Both the position numbers and the translations under genes were made by a program. Positions 1 to 11,634 of a DNA stretch of 64,000 bases are shown piece after piece. Source of the stretch: Sordaria brevicollis (Eukaryota > Ascomycota > Sordariomycetes > Sordariales > Sordariaceae). Each line of letters begins with the position of its first letter. Position 1 is the first letter of the stretch. Under the pieces are notes generated by a model that saw only the letters and a list, made by a program, of their open reading frames with translations, was not told where the DNA came from and ran no database searches. Location of the stretch: positions 2,790,001-2,854,000 of the forward strand of contig JAUTDP010000008.1 of NCBI GenBank assembly GCA_033439795.1, given 5' to 3'.

Positions 1-674
1 GATTTCGAGGAGTCGGGGGCGCAAGCTTCAAGCTCTGGGGAGGCGAGATGATAATAGACAAAAAGGCAAGTGCCTGTGACGGTGATGGTGGTAGGGAGAC
101 AGAAGCAAAAGAAAGAATAGAAGAACAAAATGGGGACCGCCTCGAAGGCGTGCCAAGGAGGTGCCAAGGGGGTGCTAAGGGGTGTCAAAGATCCCTTGAA
201 AGCGGTTGAAGGCGTGCGGGTGCCTGGCAGAATGGGGGAGCAAAAGGTCCAGACTGGGGAAGAGTATTGCCCCTTTTGGTTAGACAAGCAGCTTGCGACA
301 ACTGGGCAACTTTATTCTAGTGCTGACGCAGCCTTGGAAGGAAGACTGCAGAGTGCAAAACCACAAATTGGAGCGGAAATTGCAACGCAACCACAGAATG
401 GATCTGATGTGCAGAAGACAGCCAGTCGATCCAGGCCAAATCGGCCCACGAGCGGGTATAAATACACGGCCACACGCTTGCAGTCTCTTTGTTTCGTATC
501 ATCACAGCAAACACAGGCACCACAGCCTTCCAGTTGAGCAATTGATGTCCACCATATGCATTGTTTTGGTTTCGCGCAACTCCACTCCATCTGGAATTGC
601 CTTGGAAACAACGGTTGATCATTCTCTTTTGTCTTTCAGATGGCCACTTCGCGTTTGGATGCGCTCCTTAGGAC
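1..674. other. Intergenic DNA, no supported gene
   Basis: Several short open frames overlap here on both strands, but none has a recognisable domain or a convincing ATG. A TATA-like site (gggtataaatac) lies near 454-465, and a pyrimidine-rich acceptor-like sequence (tctttcag) precedes an ATG at 640. The 26-codon frame that follows runs straight into the MITE at 675, so it is unlikely to be a real exon. A G-rich, imperfectly repetitive stretch with repeated ggtgccaag/ggtgctaag motifs lies at about 155-200. Confidence 0.5.
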
Positions 675-989
675 GGTGTCGATTATTCCGCTTACAGCCC
701 CACGCCCCTTTTCGAGTTAGAATCGCCAAGTCTGAAGTACTACACCACGACCTCAATTTTTTTTGGACCGCGACTATCTCGAGCAATATCAACGCTGTGA
801 AAACGAAAACGCTTCCACGAGATTCAGCGCCCCCAGTACCCGGCTTTTTGCTCTGCTTCGCTATATATCGGGTTACGGTAGATGGAATGCGAAGGTTTAG
901 AGTTTTGAAACTTAGAAATTGAAGTTGTAACTTTTGCTAGGCTGGCACGGACCTTTTCGTGTGGGGCTGTAAGCGGAATAAGCAACTCC
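675..989. mobile_element. MITE-like element with 8-bp target duplication (hAT-type)
   Basis: This is a 315-bp non-coding element. Its ends are inverted repeats of about 28 bp: 675-703 matches the reverse complement of 961-989, with 21 bp perfect at 683-703 and 961-981 (ttattccgcttac on the left). The element is flanked on both sides by the same 8-mer, cttaggac, at 667-674 and 990-997. That 8-mer fits the hAT target consensus nTnnnnAn. No transposase fits inside, so this would be a non-autonomous copy moved in trans. The hAT assignment rests only on target length and pattern. Confidence 0.75.
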
Positions 990-997
990 CTTAGGAC

Positions 998-3900
998 CGA
1001 GCTGAAGACCGTGCAGAGCTGTACCTGAACAGCCTGTGGGAAGGCAGAGGTTACTTGAGCGACCACTAATTGATGCTTTCAGGGATATCATTGGTCAAGA
1101 GCGTCGTCGTCAAAGCTAGGTGTGAACAAATAGGGGCAAGATAAGGGGCAACGTGCCTGGGCGACCGTCAACAATGCAGTGGTTCTACAGGATTTGCAGC
1201 ACATTCGACGCTGTAGTCGTCTTTTATCGTCCTCAAAAGCGCAGGTTAAAGATGGTGAACAAAACAGAACAGGATAGGACATCATGAGTATAATGGATCA
1301 CAACTGGAAACCTGCTGCTTACACCACTATCAGCCGCCATTTTATCGGGAACGTAACTCATACATAGTCGCTTGCTGTAAAAGAAACGGGCTCTTAGATA
1401 ATGAGAACTTGATGCTACAGAACAGGGGTGAACGAGACCTGTAGACTATGGTATACCGAAGGCTTGCTGTTGGTTAACAACGCTCAAACCAGTCCATCTA
1501 GGTATTCACCTGCTGATAACTCAACGTATCACTGATTCCATCCCGTGGATCAGCGAAACAATTTCATAGCAGGAACCTCATCACATTGCAAGGTAGCACA
1601 GGTTTGGGGCGAAGTAATGTGAAACCAAGTTGTTTGCGAAGCCTCCGAACGGGCGGATGGATGCCCCCCCACGAAGCACCATACATTGTCTAATAAAAGG
1701 GGGGATGAGGGGCTTCGTTCGAAGATCGTTTACTACGTACGTTCAAGTTACTGACTCGCCTGCGTAAAAACACTCCACTTGTCCTAGAATTCGTCACCGG
1801 TGTCGACCACGGCGGACAAAGATTGACCATGAACTTTTCGATATTTCTTGGAAAAGCTTAGACACACGTGCAATCCAAAAATGGGAAATGTTGTGGTTCG
1901 TCGACTTCGCATTTTGGATTTGCTTCCCGTCAAGCAGCAAGGGTTGGCCTGACGATCTGAGGTGTCAGGAAGCCGGCATGTTGCGTGCGTACGGTAGAGA
2001 AAGTGCTTTGTGTTGAAGAGGGGGTCAATGTTTACGCTTCCTGCAATGATATGCGAGCTTCTTGGCCCTGAAGCTGTCCCTCAAACTCCCGTCCGATCAG
2101 TGTGTGCATCGGTCTCACCACATGGACACTTGCATTTCATGTTAACATGACGGGATGCAGCTCGACATTGCAAGTGCGCAACGGCGCTGTCAATATATGT
2201 ATGTGGGTATGTCCGATTGACGCTGTGTTCTTGTGATAGTTTTGTGCTTGGTTGAAACCCCTCGAGCCTCATTCGCTTCTTCTATCGGGCTTATTGATTG
2301 GATGTATGGGCTTTTCGAATGACGGTATTAGGGTCGATGCTATCGTCACTCGGCTCAGGAGGGAGACGGCAGTCCAGTGCCATCTCTTGTGCGCGCAAAG
2401 GACTCGTCTCATCTTTCAATACAGAAACGACTTAATTTTCTTTCTACTTGGACGGTCATCTTTGTGTGAGAATGGTATTCTGAGGGACTTCTATATCTTG
2501 CTGGTAGGACCTCCGTGTCACATCGTAAGTCCATTCGGTACAACTCAATGAAGACCGGCTGTAGTATCCTTGACTAGGGACATATCAAATTCGAAGGCCC
2601 ATTGTTGTTTATTTGCCATACCAAAGGCTTGCTCGTTCAACTCTACTGTCTGCAATTTTCCGGAAGAAGCTCGACACGAAAGCTTGTACTCGGTAACTCT
2701 GGTAAAATCCCGGCAAAGTTGCCTTCTTTCGAGTCCTTCTTCATGATGCCGTTGAGTCGGTCGCAGTATGTACATGCCACCAAGAATAGTTATTGTAGGT
2801 ATGGAGCACAATCATGGGCCAGGGTAGTTTTATGGCTCTGTGAACTATTAGAACGTCATCTTCAGCGAAAGGAAGAAACGGTTGAGAGCGAGGGACGAAA
2901 GCTTCATGTCAGGTATGTGTTATACCTGTAGCGGCTGTTGCTTGGTTATCAGCAGGAGGTGAGTCCTCTCAAGGGCGTAATGTGCGAGATACTTGTACCA
3001 CTTGCATTGTGCATCTCGACTTTCCTTGTCAGTAAGTGACACGCCGTCTTTCCCATTCATCCCTTTTGTTGATCCGCTCAAGATCAGCCTCTTTCTTGCT
3101 TTTTCAGCATTCTCCATGATTGTGGATGGCGAACGTCTCCAGTAATCCAATGCTGTGGCGCACCTTGCATTTGTTTCATCAGCGCGATCAGCAACAGAGC
3201 CTATCCTTCGTAATTCAAAGAGTTCCAGATGATCAGTGATAAGGAACCGAGACTGGTGGCAGTCCCCGGCATTCAACAGAGTTGACAGCCACCAAAACGG
3301 TACAAAGGCGGTGAATCTGTGACCGCAACGTCGTCGTTTCTTCGACACCACAGATAAATGCATGATCCCAAAACAGAGGCAAACTGCACCATAGGCAGGC
3401 AGCTAACGGCAGACGGCCAGCCCACATGCAGTGCAGGGAGCTACATACATAGCATAGCTTGACCGACCCCCCAGTTAGCTTCGACACTTCACCCCGCCGA
3501 CCACATGTGCATGCTTTGCCGGTCGAGCCCGTTTTCGAGGCCTTGAAAGAGGACAGGCAGCCGGTTCCCAGAGACCTTTAAAGTCCGATACGCGAGGTAA
3601 GCGAGCAGTTTGTCGGCTCAAGGAACGCCAATGCGACGTGTAGTGGTATGGGTTAATCTTGCGGCTGACTGATAATCTCCATTGTGTCTGTGATCCCTTG
3701 GCCGAGAGCGGGAAGAGGCTGTTCACCAAAAGCGACAGCGTTGCTGTGATGCCACGGCATGCTGTCGAAGTGAAAGCTGCCCGAGGACAACAGCAACAGC
3801 ACTGCGAGATGACATCGTAGCCTCACGTCGCCCTCATCAAAGCTCCTGCATGCCGTTCCAGGGGTATCCCCGCCAGCGTCCGTTCTGGTCGGCTTTGGCT

Positions 3901-4500
3901 CGTTTTGGCAATGGTGCACAGCGGTGCCCTGCTGTGCCACCCACCTTCGAAAAAGAAGTCCAGACCTAGTTTTCTTCTGCTCGCCATTGAGGTTGTCGAG
4001 GAAGATCTGAGGTGGTCACAAAGAGGAATTGGGGAGCGTATCAGCCCAAGTCAGGGCCGGACTGTCAAAGTGTCAGGGTCAGACCAGGGGCGGTCAGGGT
4101 CCAAGGCGGGATGTTGCGACTAGGACGATAGAGGGGGCCCACCGCTCGATTTAACCAATCATGGGCTCGCTTTCTCCAACTAACTCGCGATGCCCCTGGC
4201 CACATAATTTTGGGCTGCCCCAATGTGCCCCTCCACGACCCTCCATCAACGCCATCCAGCTCGAGGCTTCCCCTTTTCTGGCCCACGGTAACGTTATTAC
4301 CACTCCGTCCGTACCCATACCTCTACCTCTAGGCCTATCAACGGCAACTTGCCATTGCTCCTGCCAACCGCCATCTGAAGCTTCCTCGTAGCTGGCATCT
4401 CCTCGATCCCTCATAAACTTGCCTCCGCCCCCTCCTCGATCTGTTTCAACCCGCTTAGTTTCGTCTTTCAGTTTTCTGGGGTACCTCCTTCCTTACGCCA
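998..4500. other. Intergenic DNA, no supported gene
   Basis: About 3.5 kb with normal GC content and no RIP signature. All open frames are short, overlap each other on both strands and have no recognisable domain. I found no tRNA-like box B, no long tandem repeat and no other inverted repeat. The last few hundred bases (from about 4150) become pyrimidine-rich on the plus strand, as expected for the promoter and leader of the gene that follows. Confidence 0.5.
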
Positions 4501-4613
4501 AACTCCAACCCAGCCGCTTCAGTTTCCTATTTCCTCACGCCTCGTCTAGGCTTCGACTACCTTATACATACTTTACATCCTAATCTTCAACCATAACACA
4601 TATATACTCCACC
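4430..4613 (+). promoter_or_regulatory. Core promoter/5' leader of the mutase gene (approximate)
   Basis: The plus strand is rich in C and T just upstream of the start codon, a common property of fungal promoters and leaders. A weak TATA-like stretch (cttatacatac) lies near 4561. The sequence directly before the ATG (tactccaccATGG) is a good fungal start context. The transcription start cannot be fixed from sequence alone. Confidence 0.4.
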
Positions 4614-6453
<1,840 letters not shown>

Positions 6454-9170
6454 GGAGAAGCAAAGATCAAGGAAGAAACAGGAACGAAAAAAAAGTTATA
6501 TATCACTTGGGGATGTGGATAATTGTGAGATGAATAAGGATACGCGGGAAGGGGATGAAAGCGAGGGAAAATCTTGCACTTGCATACCTACGATAAATTA
6601 GTTAGAGGTTACGTGCTTTGCTTTGTTCAGCGAGCATATGAGCTTTTGGTAAAATCTAATGATAAGAGCAATCACCCACACGACTGTCCAGGATGTGGTG
6701 CTCTTAACTATTGGTTGTCTAGTTAGCCACTTGATTTATAAATCCCCTCGTCTGCGGTATCAAAATCTCACAAGGGTATCCGGTTCCATCTTTCCAGTAT
6801 CTTTCATTCCCCTTCTTCACGCTGAACCTGAGCTGTCTTGAAAGCTATCCTTTCGTGGATACATGGCCGTGATCTGACTGGATTTTCGACACGGGTTTCG
6901 TCCCATATTAGATTGGCCGATCCTCGGGCCGGTCTGTCTTGTGGCCCTTGAAGAGACTTTCGGAGATATCAATAAAGGAGATAAACTCGACCGGTGTGGA
7001 GGTAAATCCGTAACTAACAAAGCGGAGGCGACTGATTTGTTCAACTGACCGCCGGCTAGTTAATCGGAGGTGTTTGGTACTTTTGATATCAAACTTTCAC
7101 ATGTTGAACAGTCGAAAACTATAGTTGGCAATTTGTTGATGGTCTTTCGACTCCCGCGGCTTTCTCTTGCCGAGATGCCTACCTCTAGACGGCAAAACTT
7201 AGTTTCTGGGAGTGAGTGACAGTTGTTCAGAGGATCGTCCCTGGTCTGATTTCTATAAACCGGTTACATTACGCAGTACCAGCAGTCCATCATCCCACGT
7301 TGATATCGTACAAGATTTTGGGGGGTTCTGACGGAAAAGACTGATTAAACAAACCCCGGATCTACATACATGGCACAGTATATCTGATGTTATGGCAAAA
7401 CCTTGGACATGTCCCTGATGTCCCAAGTCCATGTCTCTCCCCTGACTAAAGGTGTAGGAGCGAGCTCCACGATTGATGATCGGCAGGAACTTTTGTTAGA
7501 TGTCTTTGTACGTACCGTGCAACTTATAGCAAGGCAAGATACAACGGGTATATGGATTTAAACTTCATGGTAAGGATTATGTAACAAGACTCTGTCTGCC
7601 ATCGAGTAGGTAGTCAACTCAATGAAAGAGCCTCAAGACCGGCCGGTGTGGTGTCCGCCATACAGTGTTGTTAGACGATATGTATCTTTTGGACAATTTA
7701 TTGCCGTGCTAGAGCCGCACTGAAGTGGGATGATGTGGGCGGAAAAGATGTTGATCGGGTGAATTATAGCCACATTTACTTTGGGTCCGCCAAGTCGAGA
7801 TCGACCGACTTGTACATATCGCGTGATAAGTCTGAAGTCGTAGTTCCACCACGTGTACCTGTCAAGCTTCTTCTTCTCCTTTCTTCCCTTCTTTAGTTTT
7901 GCGAAGGGAATGAATATCTGGAGTCCAGGAGGCGGAAAGGATATCACAAGTACAAACCCTCATGAAACTCTCGAGAGCCGTCACTGCGGTACTGTATGTA
8001 CCGCAGACGGGAAGAGAATGTTATAACACCCTAGATCTCGAGCTCTCCTATTACGAAGCGTTGAAGTATCTCATAGGACCTCTCAACAGGCATTGTCTAC
8101 ATTCACCCCAGAGTCTTCCCACATTGTCAAAATTATCATTACCCACAGAACTGCCATCGGTTGGGTGTTTTTGTCCACAGGATTGGTCACTTGAAACAAA
8201 GTCCAACTGTTGGCTGTTGCTGACGCGATTCACTTTAGATACGTACCAAACAAAAGATCCCGAGTGACGTCAACGGCGTATGGCTTCCCGCCGAGTTCGG
8301 ATGACAGGAATTTGGAAGCTGTGCAACATGAGATGGAAAAGTGAATGACTGTTGTGTAGGAGTTGAAGGACAACTGAAGAACGGATGAGATCAATCAATT
8401 GAATGGTAACGATGACTGTTGGTGAGGTGAAGGTAATAGTATCATGATGTTCAAAATTAGGGTTTTCCTGATCACCACCTATGTATGCTAACCTATAAAC
8501 GCTAGTCGCATGTATGTGCGGGTAGGGTGTAGGTACACAGGTAGACTACAAGAGTAGGATTAGGCTAGGTATGGTCGCGTGAGGGACAGAATGTGAACAC
8601 TGGACGGGCTTGGGAGCTGGGATTTGTAGTCCTCGTGATGGACAGAGAGTGAGTGTGGTGTCGATGTGTTCTTTTGTTGTTGCCCTGCATTGAGGGGTCT
8701 TGTGGTGAGATGTGCTGTGCAAGTGTAGTGCAAAAAGTTGGCGCCGTGGATGATGAGGCTGGTGGGACAAAGGATATTAAGAAACAACTGAAGCACTTGA
8801 AGACGCGGTCGCGAAGCGCTTATAGGCGTATGGACCTGTGATGTGAATAAATGAAGCGATTTTGGTGCTTTCAAGTTCGTTTGGTACTTAGGTTATGGTA
8901 CCGCCGTGTAACGATCTGCATCACACACGCTACGGGAATCGATACGGAACCCGCAGAGACGGCGTCGACGGGCTGGGGATTCGGGGAGGGGCGTGCAAAT
9001 TCCGATGAACCATCATCCATGACAGTCCCGGCGATGATGGCCAATGAGAGGGCCATGAGATGGGAGTGGTTCCTTTGATTGATGGAAGGAAAGGAAGAAA
9101 AGTGCACGAGAGAAGCGGCCGGCAACCTTTTGGGCGGGCTCTTGCAATGTCTTGGACGCTCTTTCTCATC
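6454..9170. other. Intergenic DNA downstream of the mutase gene
   Basis: The first ~150 bases are A-rich, with aataag near 6534, and probably include the 3' UTR and polyadenylation region. The rest holds only short frames without recognisable domains. A perfect 9-bp stem with a 5-base loop lies at 7984-8006 (CTGCGGTAC and its complement). No RNA gene was recognised. Confidence 0.5.
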
Positions 9171-9178
9171 GAGACAAG

Positions 9179-9563
9179 CGGGCCCATTAAAACGACTGTA
9201 CCTCCTGTTTAAACGACTGTCTCCCGCCATACAAAACCAGGGGCCTTGGCGAGTGCACAGGCCAGAGCTCCCGAGCTTGGCATTTTTTTTGGTACATGTC
9301 GTTTGCACGCTCGCGACATCACCAAACTCATGATCTTGAACAACGACAACGACGACTCAAATAATGTCTTTTGATATTCAAATTCACATTTCCATCGCGG
9401 GGGCCTCTCGCCGGCCCCCTGCACCCCCGGAACTAACCCTAGCTAACCCTAACCACTAACCCTAACCTAACTAACCCTGACCCTAACCTCTACCGCGGAC
9501 GGCTTACACTGCCTGGGGGATACAGTCGTTCTAATAAAATGTACAGTCGTTTTAATGGACCCG
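9179..9563. mobile_element. MITE-like element with telomere-like repeats inside
   Basis: This 385-bp element starts cgggcccattaaaacgactg and ends with its near-complement (19 of the first 20 bases). Similarity continues to about 49 bp on each side (9180-9228 versus 9514-9562). Within each arm the motif acgactgt occurs twice. The perfect 8-mer gagacaag flanks it at 9171-9178 and 9564-9571, as a target duplication would. No transposase frame is present. The interior includes a block of CCCTAA-type repeats near the right arm. An 8-bp duplication suggests a hAT-type mobiliser, though this target does not fit nTnnnnAn fully, so the superfamily is uncertain. Confidence 0.8.
9431..9490 (+). repeat. 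Degenerate interstitial telomere-like repeat (CCCTAA)n
   Basis: Within 60 bases the hexamer core ccctaa or aaccct recurs about seven times with irregular spacing (for example ctaaccctaaccactaac). This is the C-strand form of TTAGGG, the telomere repeat of Neurospora and most filamentous fungi. The copies are out of register, so this is not a clean telomere relic. It lies wholly inside the MITE-like element. Confidence 0.8.
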
Positions 9564-9571
9564 GAGACAAG

Positions 9572-11507
9572 ATGCCAAGAGCGTGCCGAAACAAGCGGGA
9601 AAGTGGAGACCCCTCTCAAGACATCGAAGCCCTTTGGCTGGCAGTCCTTGGGAGCTGGGACCGACTGAGTGGAGACGACTGGGGACGACTGGGAGCTTTT
9701 GGACGGCCTGAACGGGTCACGGGCAAAACTTGGAACTTGAGCCAAAAATTGGAGAGATATCAACGATAATCAAGGGTGTTCCCAACCCATCTTCCGCAGG
9801 CTCTGCGTTCGTTTGAGTTGTGCTCTGTGCCTTTTCGCGCTCTCTCCCCTTTTTCTCTCTCATCTGCATCGAGTGCCGATGAACGGGCGGCCCCTCCTCC
9901 GAAGTCAAGTCTTCTCCGACTGTTCGTGTGCATCCAAAGCTCCGGCACTGGTAGTACTTGTCGAGGCTCACCGTCTTTGCACGTTTTGCCAAGCCGGTCA
10001 CTCACGACTCGATGTAAAGAAAGAATTTGTCGTGTGGGTGGGACAGCGAATCCCGTCGCCCACAAGATAGAGAAAAATGACCCAACAGCGGGAAGAAAAC
10101 CTGATGACGGGAACCCGGAACTCCGAGATCCAATTGTACAGAGACGTGACGGGACGACGGGAGGTGCCTACGCCGATGCTATGAATATGTTGTATGCAAT
10201 CCAAGTACCATACTCACCTACCTACTTGTAACATGCAGTCCAGCGGCCTCTGATGTTAGCTCCGGGACTAGTATTGGGTCGACAGCCGCGGATATCGCTC
10301 AAAGCAGCTGAGTCGTACCTAGCAAACCATCCACCACTGCATCTGAATGCCTTCATTTTTTTGTCCGTACCGGTATTCTGTTCTTTCCACTTTTGACAGT
10401 CCCGCCGTGACATGAAATTGCCTCTTTTGCTGGTATGAAATTACGGCAGGAGCCACTGACAGTCGTGCACTTGATGTTAGTGTCACAACGAGGCTAAACT
10501 GCATCTGGAAGCTTGCCGCTCCTTGTCGATACCGACTTTGACTTCCTGGCTCCATCCCGTCGTGCTCCTTCCTACACTGCACTACCGGCGGAAAGTACCA
10601 CGACGCACCGCAGGCCCACGGCACCAGCAGTCTTTCGAGCGCAAAGAGAGTCCACACACCATTTCACATCCTGATCCAGCATTCCAGCAATCCGACCGAC
10701 AGCACCATCGGCCACGGCCCAGCACAAGCATTCAGTTCGCTTTCAGGTTTGTACTTGGTAGTCCACAGTCTCCCCTCCACTCCAGCCTCGGACATCCACC
10801 CACCGACTAGGGATATTCCCATAATTCACCATTGTGCTGCGCGTTCTACGCATCCACCACGACGGAGAAGCACGCAGAAGCACACTGATTTGTGAGAAGC
10901 GGTCTTTCGCCTTCCCACGTCCGTAGGTACCTTGTCCTTTTCAGTTTTTTGCTCTTACCCTTTCAGTTCTTCACCACATCAACGGGCAAGTTGCCGCAAT
11001 CAAGTCCCTCCCGTCCCAGTCCCAGTCCACCACGAGTCCACCCACCAACTCCTCGCCTAGGCTGCTTTGGCTGCTTTGAAACCTCTCTAACGACCTCCTC
11101 CAACCAAGAATCTGCCAACACCGACCTCGTCCGACTTCCGCCCGCCTGCCCACCCCAGTCGTTGTTGTTGTCGTCGTCCTTTTCCGGTCTCTCAGCTTGC
11201 GGCAACTCTGATTTGTCCAGCACCGGCTACCAACAGATCTTTACCTAGGCAACAGGTACCTACGACCTCACCTTTTTTTTTTCTCCAACGAGGGAAAACC
11301 CGACGACAGGCAGGAGACTGCATCGAACCCTCGGAATCTGGAACTGCTTCCGCAAACTCAACAACCCAGCGCCGGCCGACAGCCATCTCCACCTCATCAC
11401 GATCGCTACTAGGCACTTTCACCAACACTGAACAACGACAGTCTTTTACGTACTTTCGACAGCACACTTCACAAGGCGCATACACCGACGACGACGACGA
11501 CCCTCGC
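9572..11507. other. Intergenic region, promoter and long leader of the histidine kinase gene
   Basis: No supported gene. From about 10,500 on the plus strand is strongly C/T-rich, and a T-run lies at 11271-11282. No ATG occurs between that T-run and the first uORF at 11508, so if transcription starts near or after the T-run, the uORFs are the first start codons in the mRNA. Open frames here begin at non-ATG codons and have low-complexity Ser/Pro translations. Confidence 0.5.
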
Positions 11508-11561
11508 ATGCTGGCACTGGGTGCTTGGAACGACGGCCTGCGTACCATGATCGAAACATGA
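11508..11561 (+). CDS. Upstream ORF 1 of the histidine kinase gene (17 codons)
   Basis: An ATG at 11508 opens a 17-residue frame (MLALGAWNDGLRTMIET) ending with TGA at 11559-11561. It lies 127 bases before the main ATG. Its stop overlaps the start of the next small frame in the tetramer ATGA. Whether it is transcribed and translated is inferred from position only. Confidence 0.45.
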   Translation: MLALGAWNDGLRTMIET

Positions 11562-11605
11562 CTCGCCTCGACACGACGTCCTCCCCACGAGCCCGTTATC
11601 CTTGA
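11558..11605 (+). CDS. Upstream ORF 2 of the histidine kinase gene (15 codons)
   Basis: An ATG at 11558 opens a 15-residue frame (MTRLDTTSSPRARYP) that stops at 11603-11605, 29 bases before the main ATG. It overlaps uORF 1 by ATGA, an arrangement that allows termination and reinitiation. Function is inferred. Confidence 0.45.
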   Translation: MTRLDTTSSPRARYP

Positions 11606-11634
11606 GTCTGCCGATTTCCCTTCTCTCGGCGACC

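Noticed and set aside
130..922. Two overlapping plus-strand frames near the window start
   Set aside because: No domain, no consistent splice structure, and the second frame runs through the MITE at 675-989.
9776..10231. 151-codon plus-strand frame
   Set aside because: Begins at GTG, no ATG in a useful position and no domain; it lies in the intergenic region between the MITE and the histidine kinase leader.
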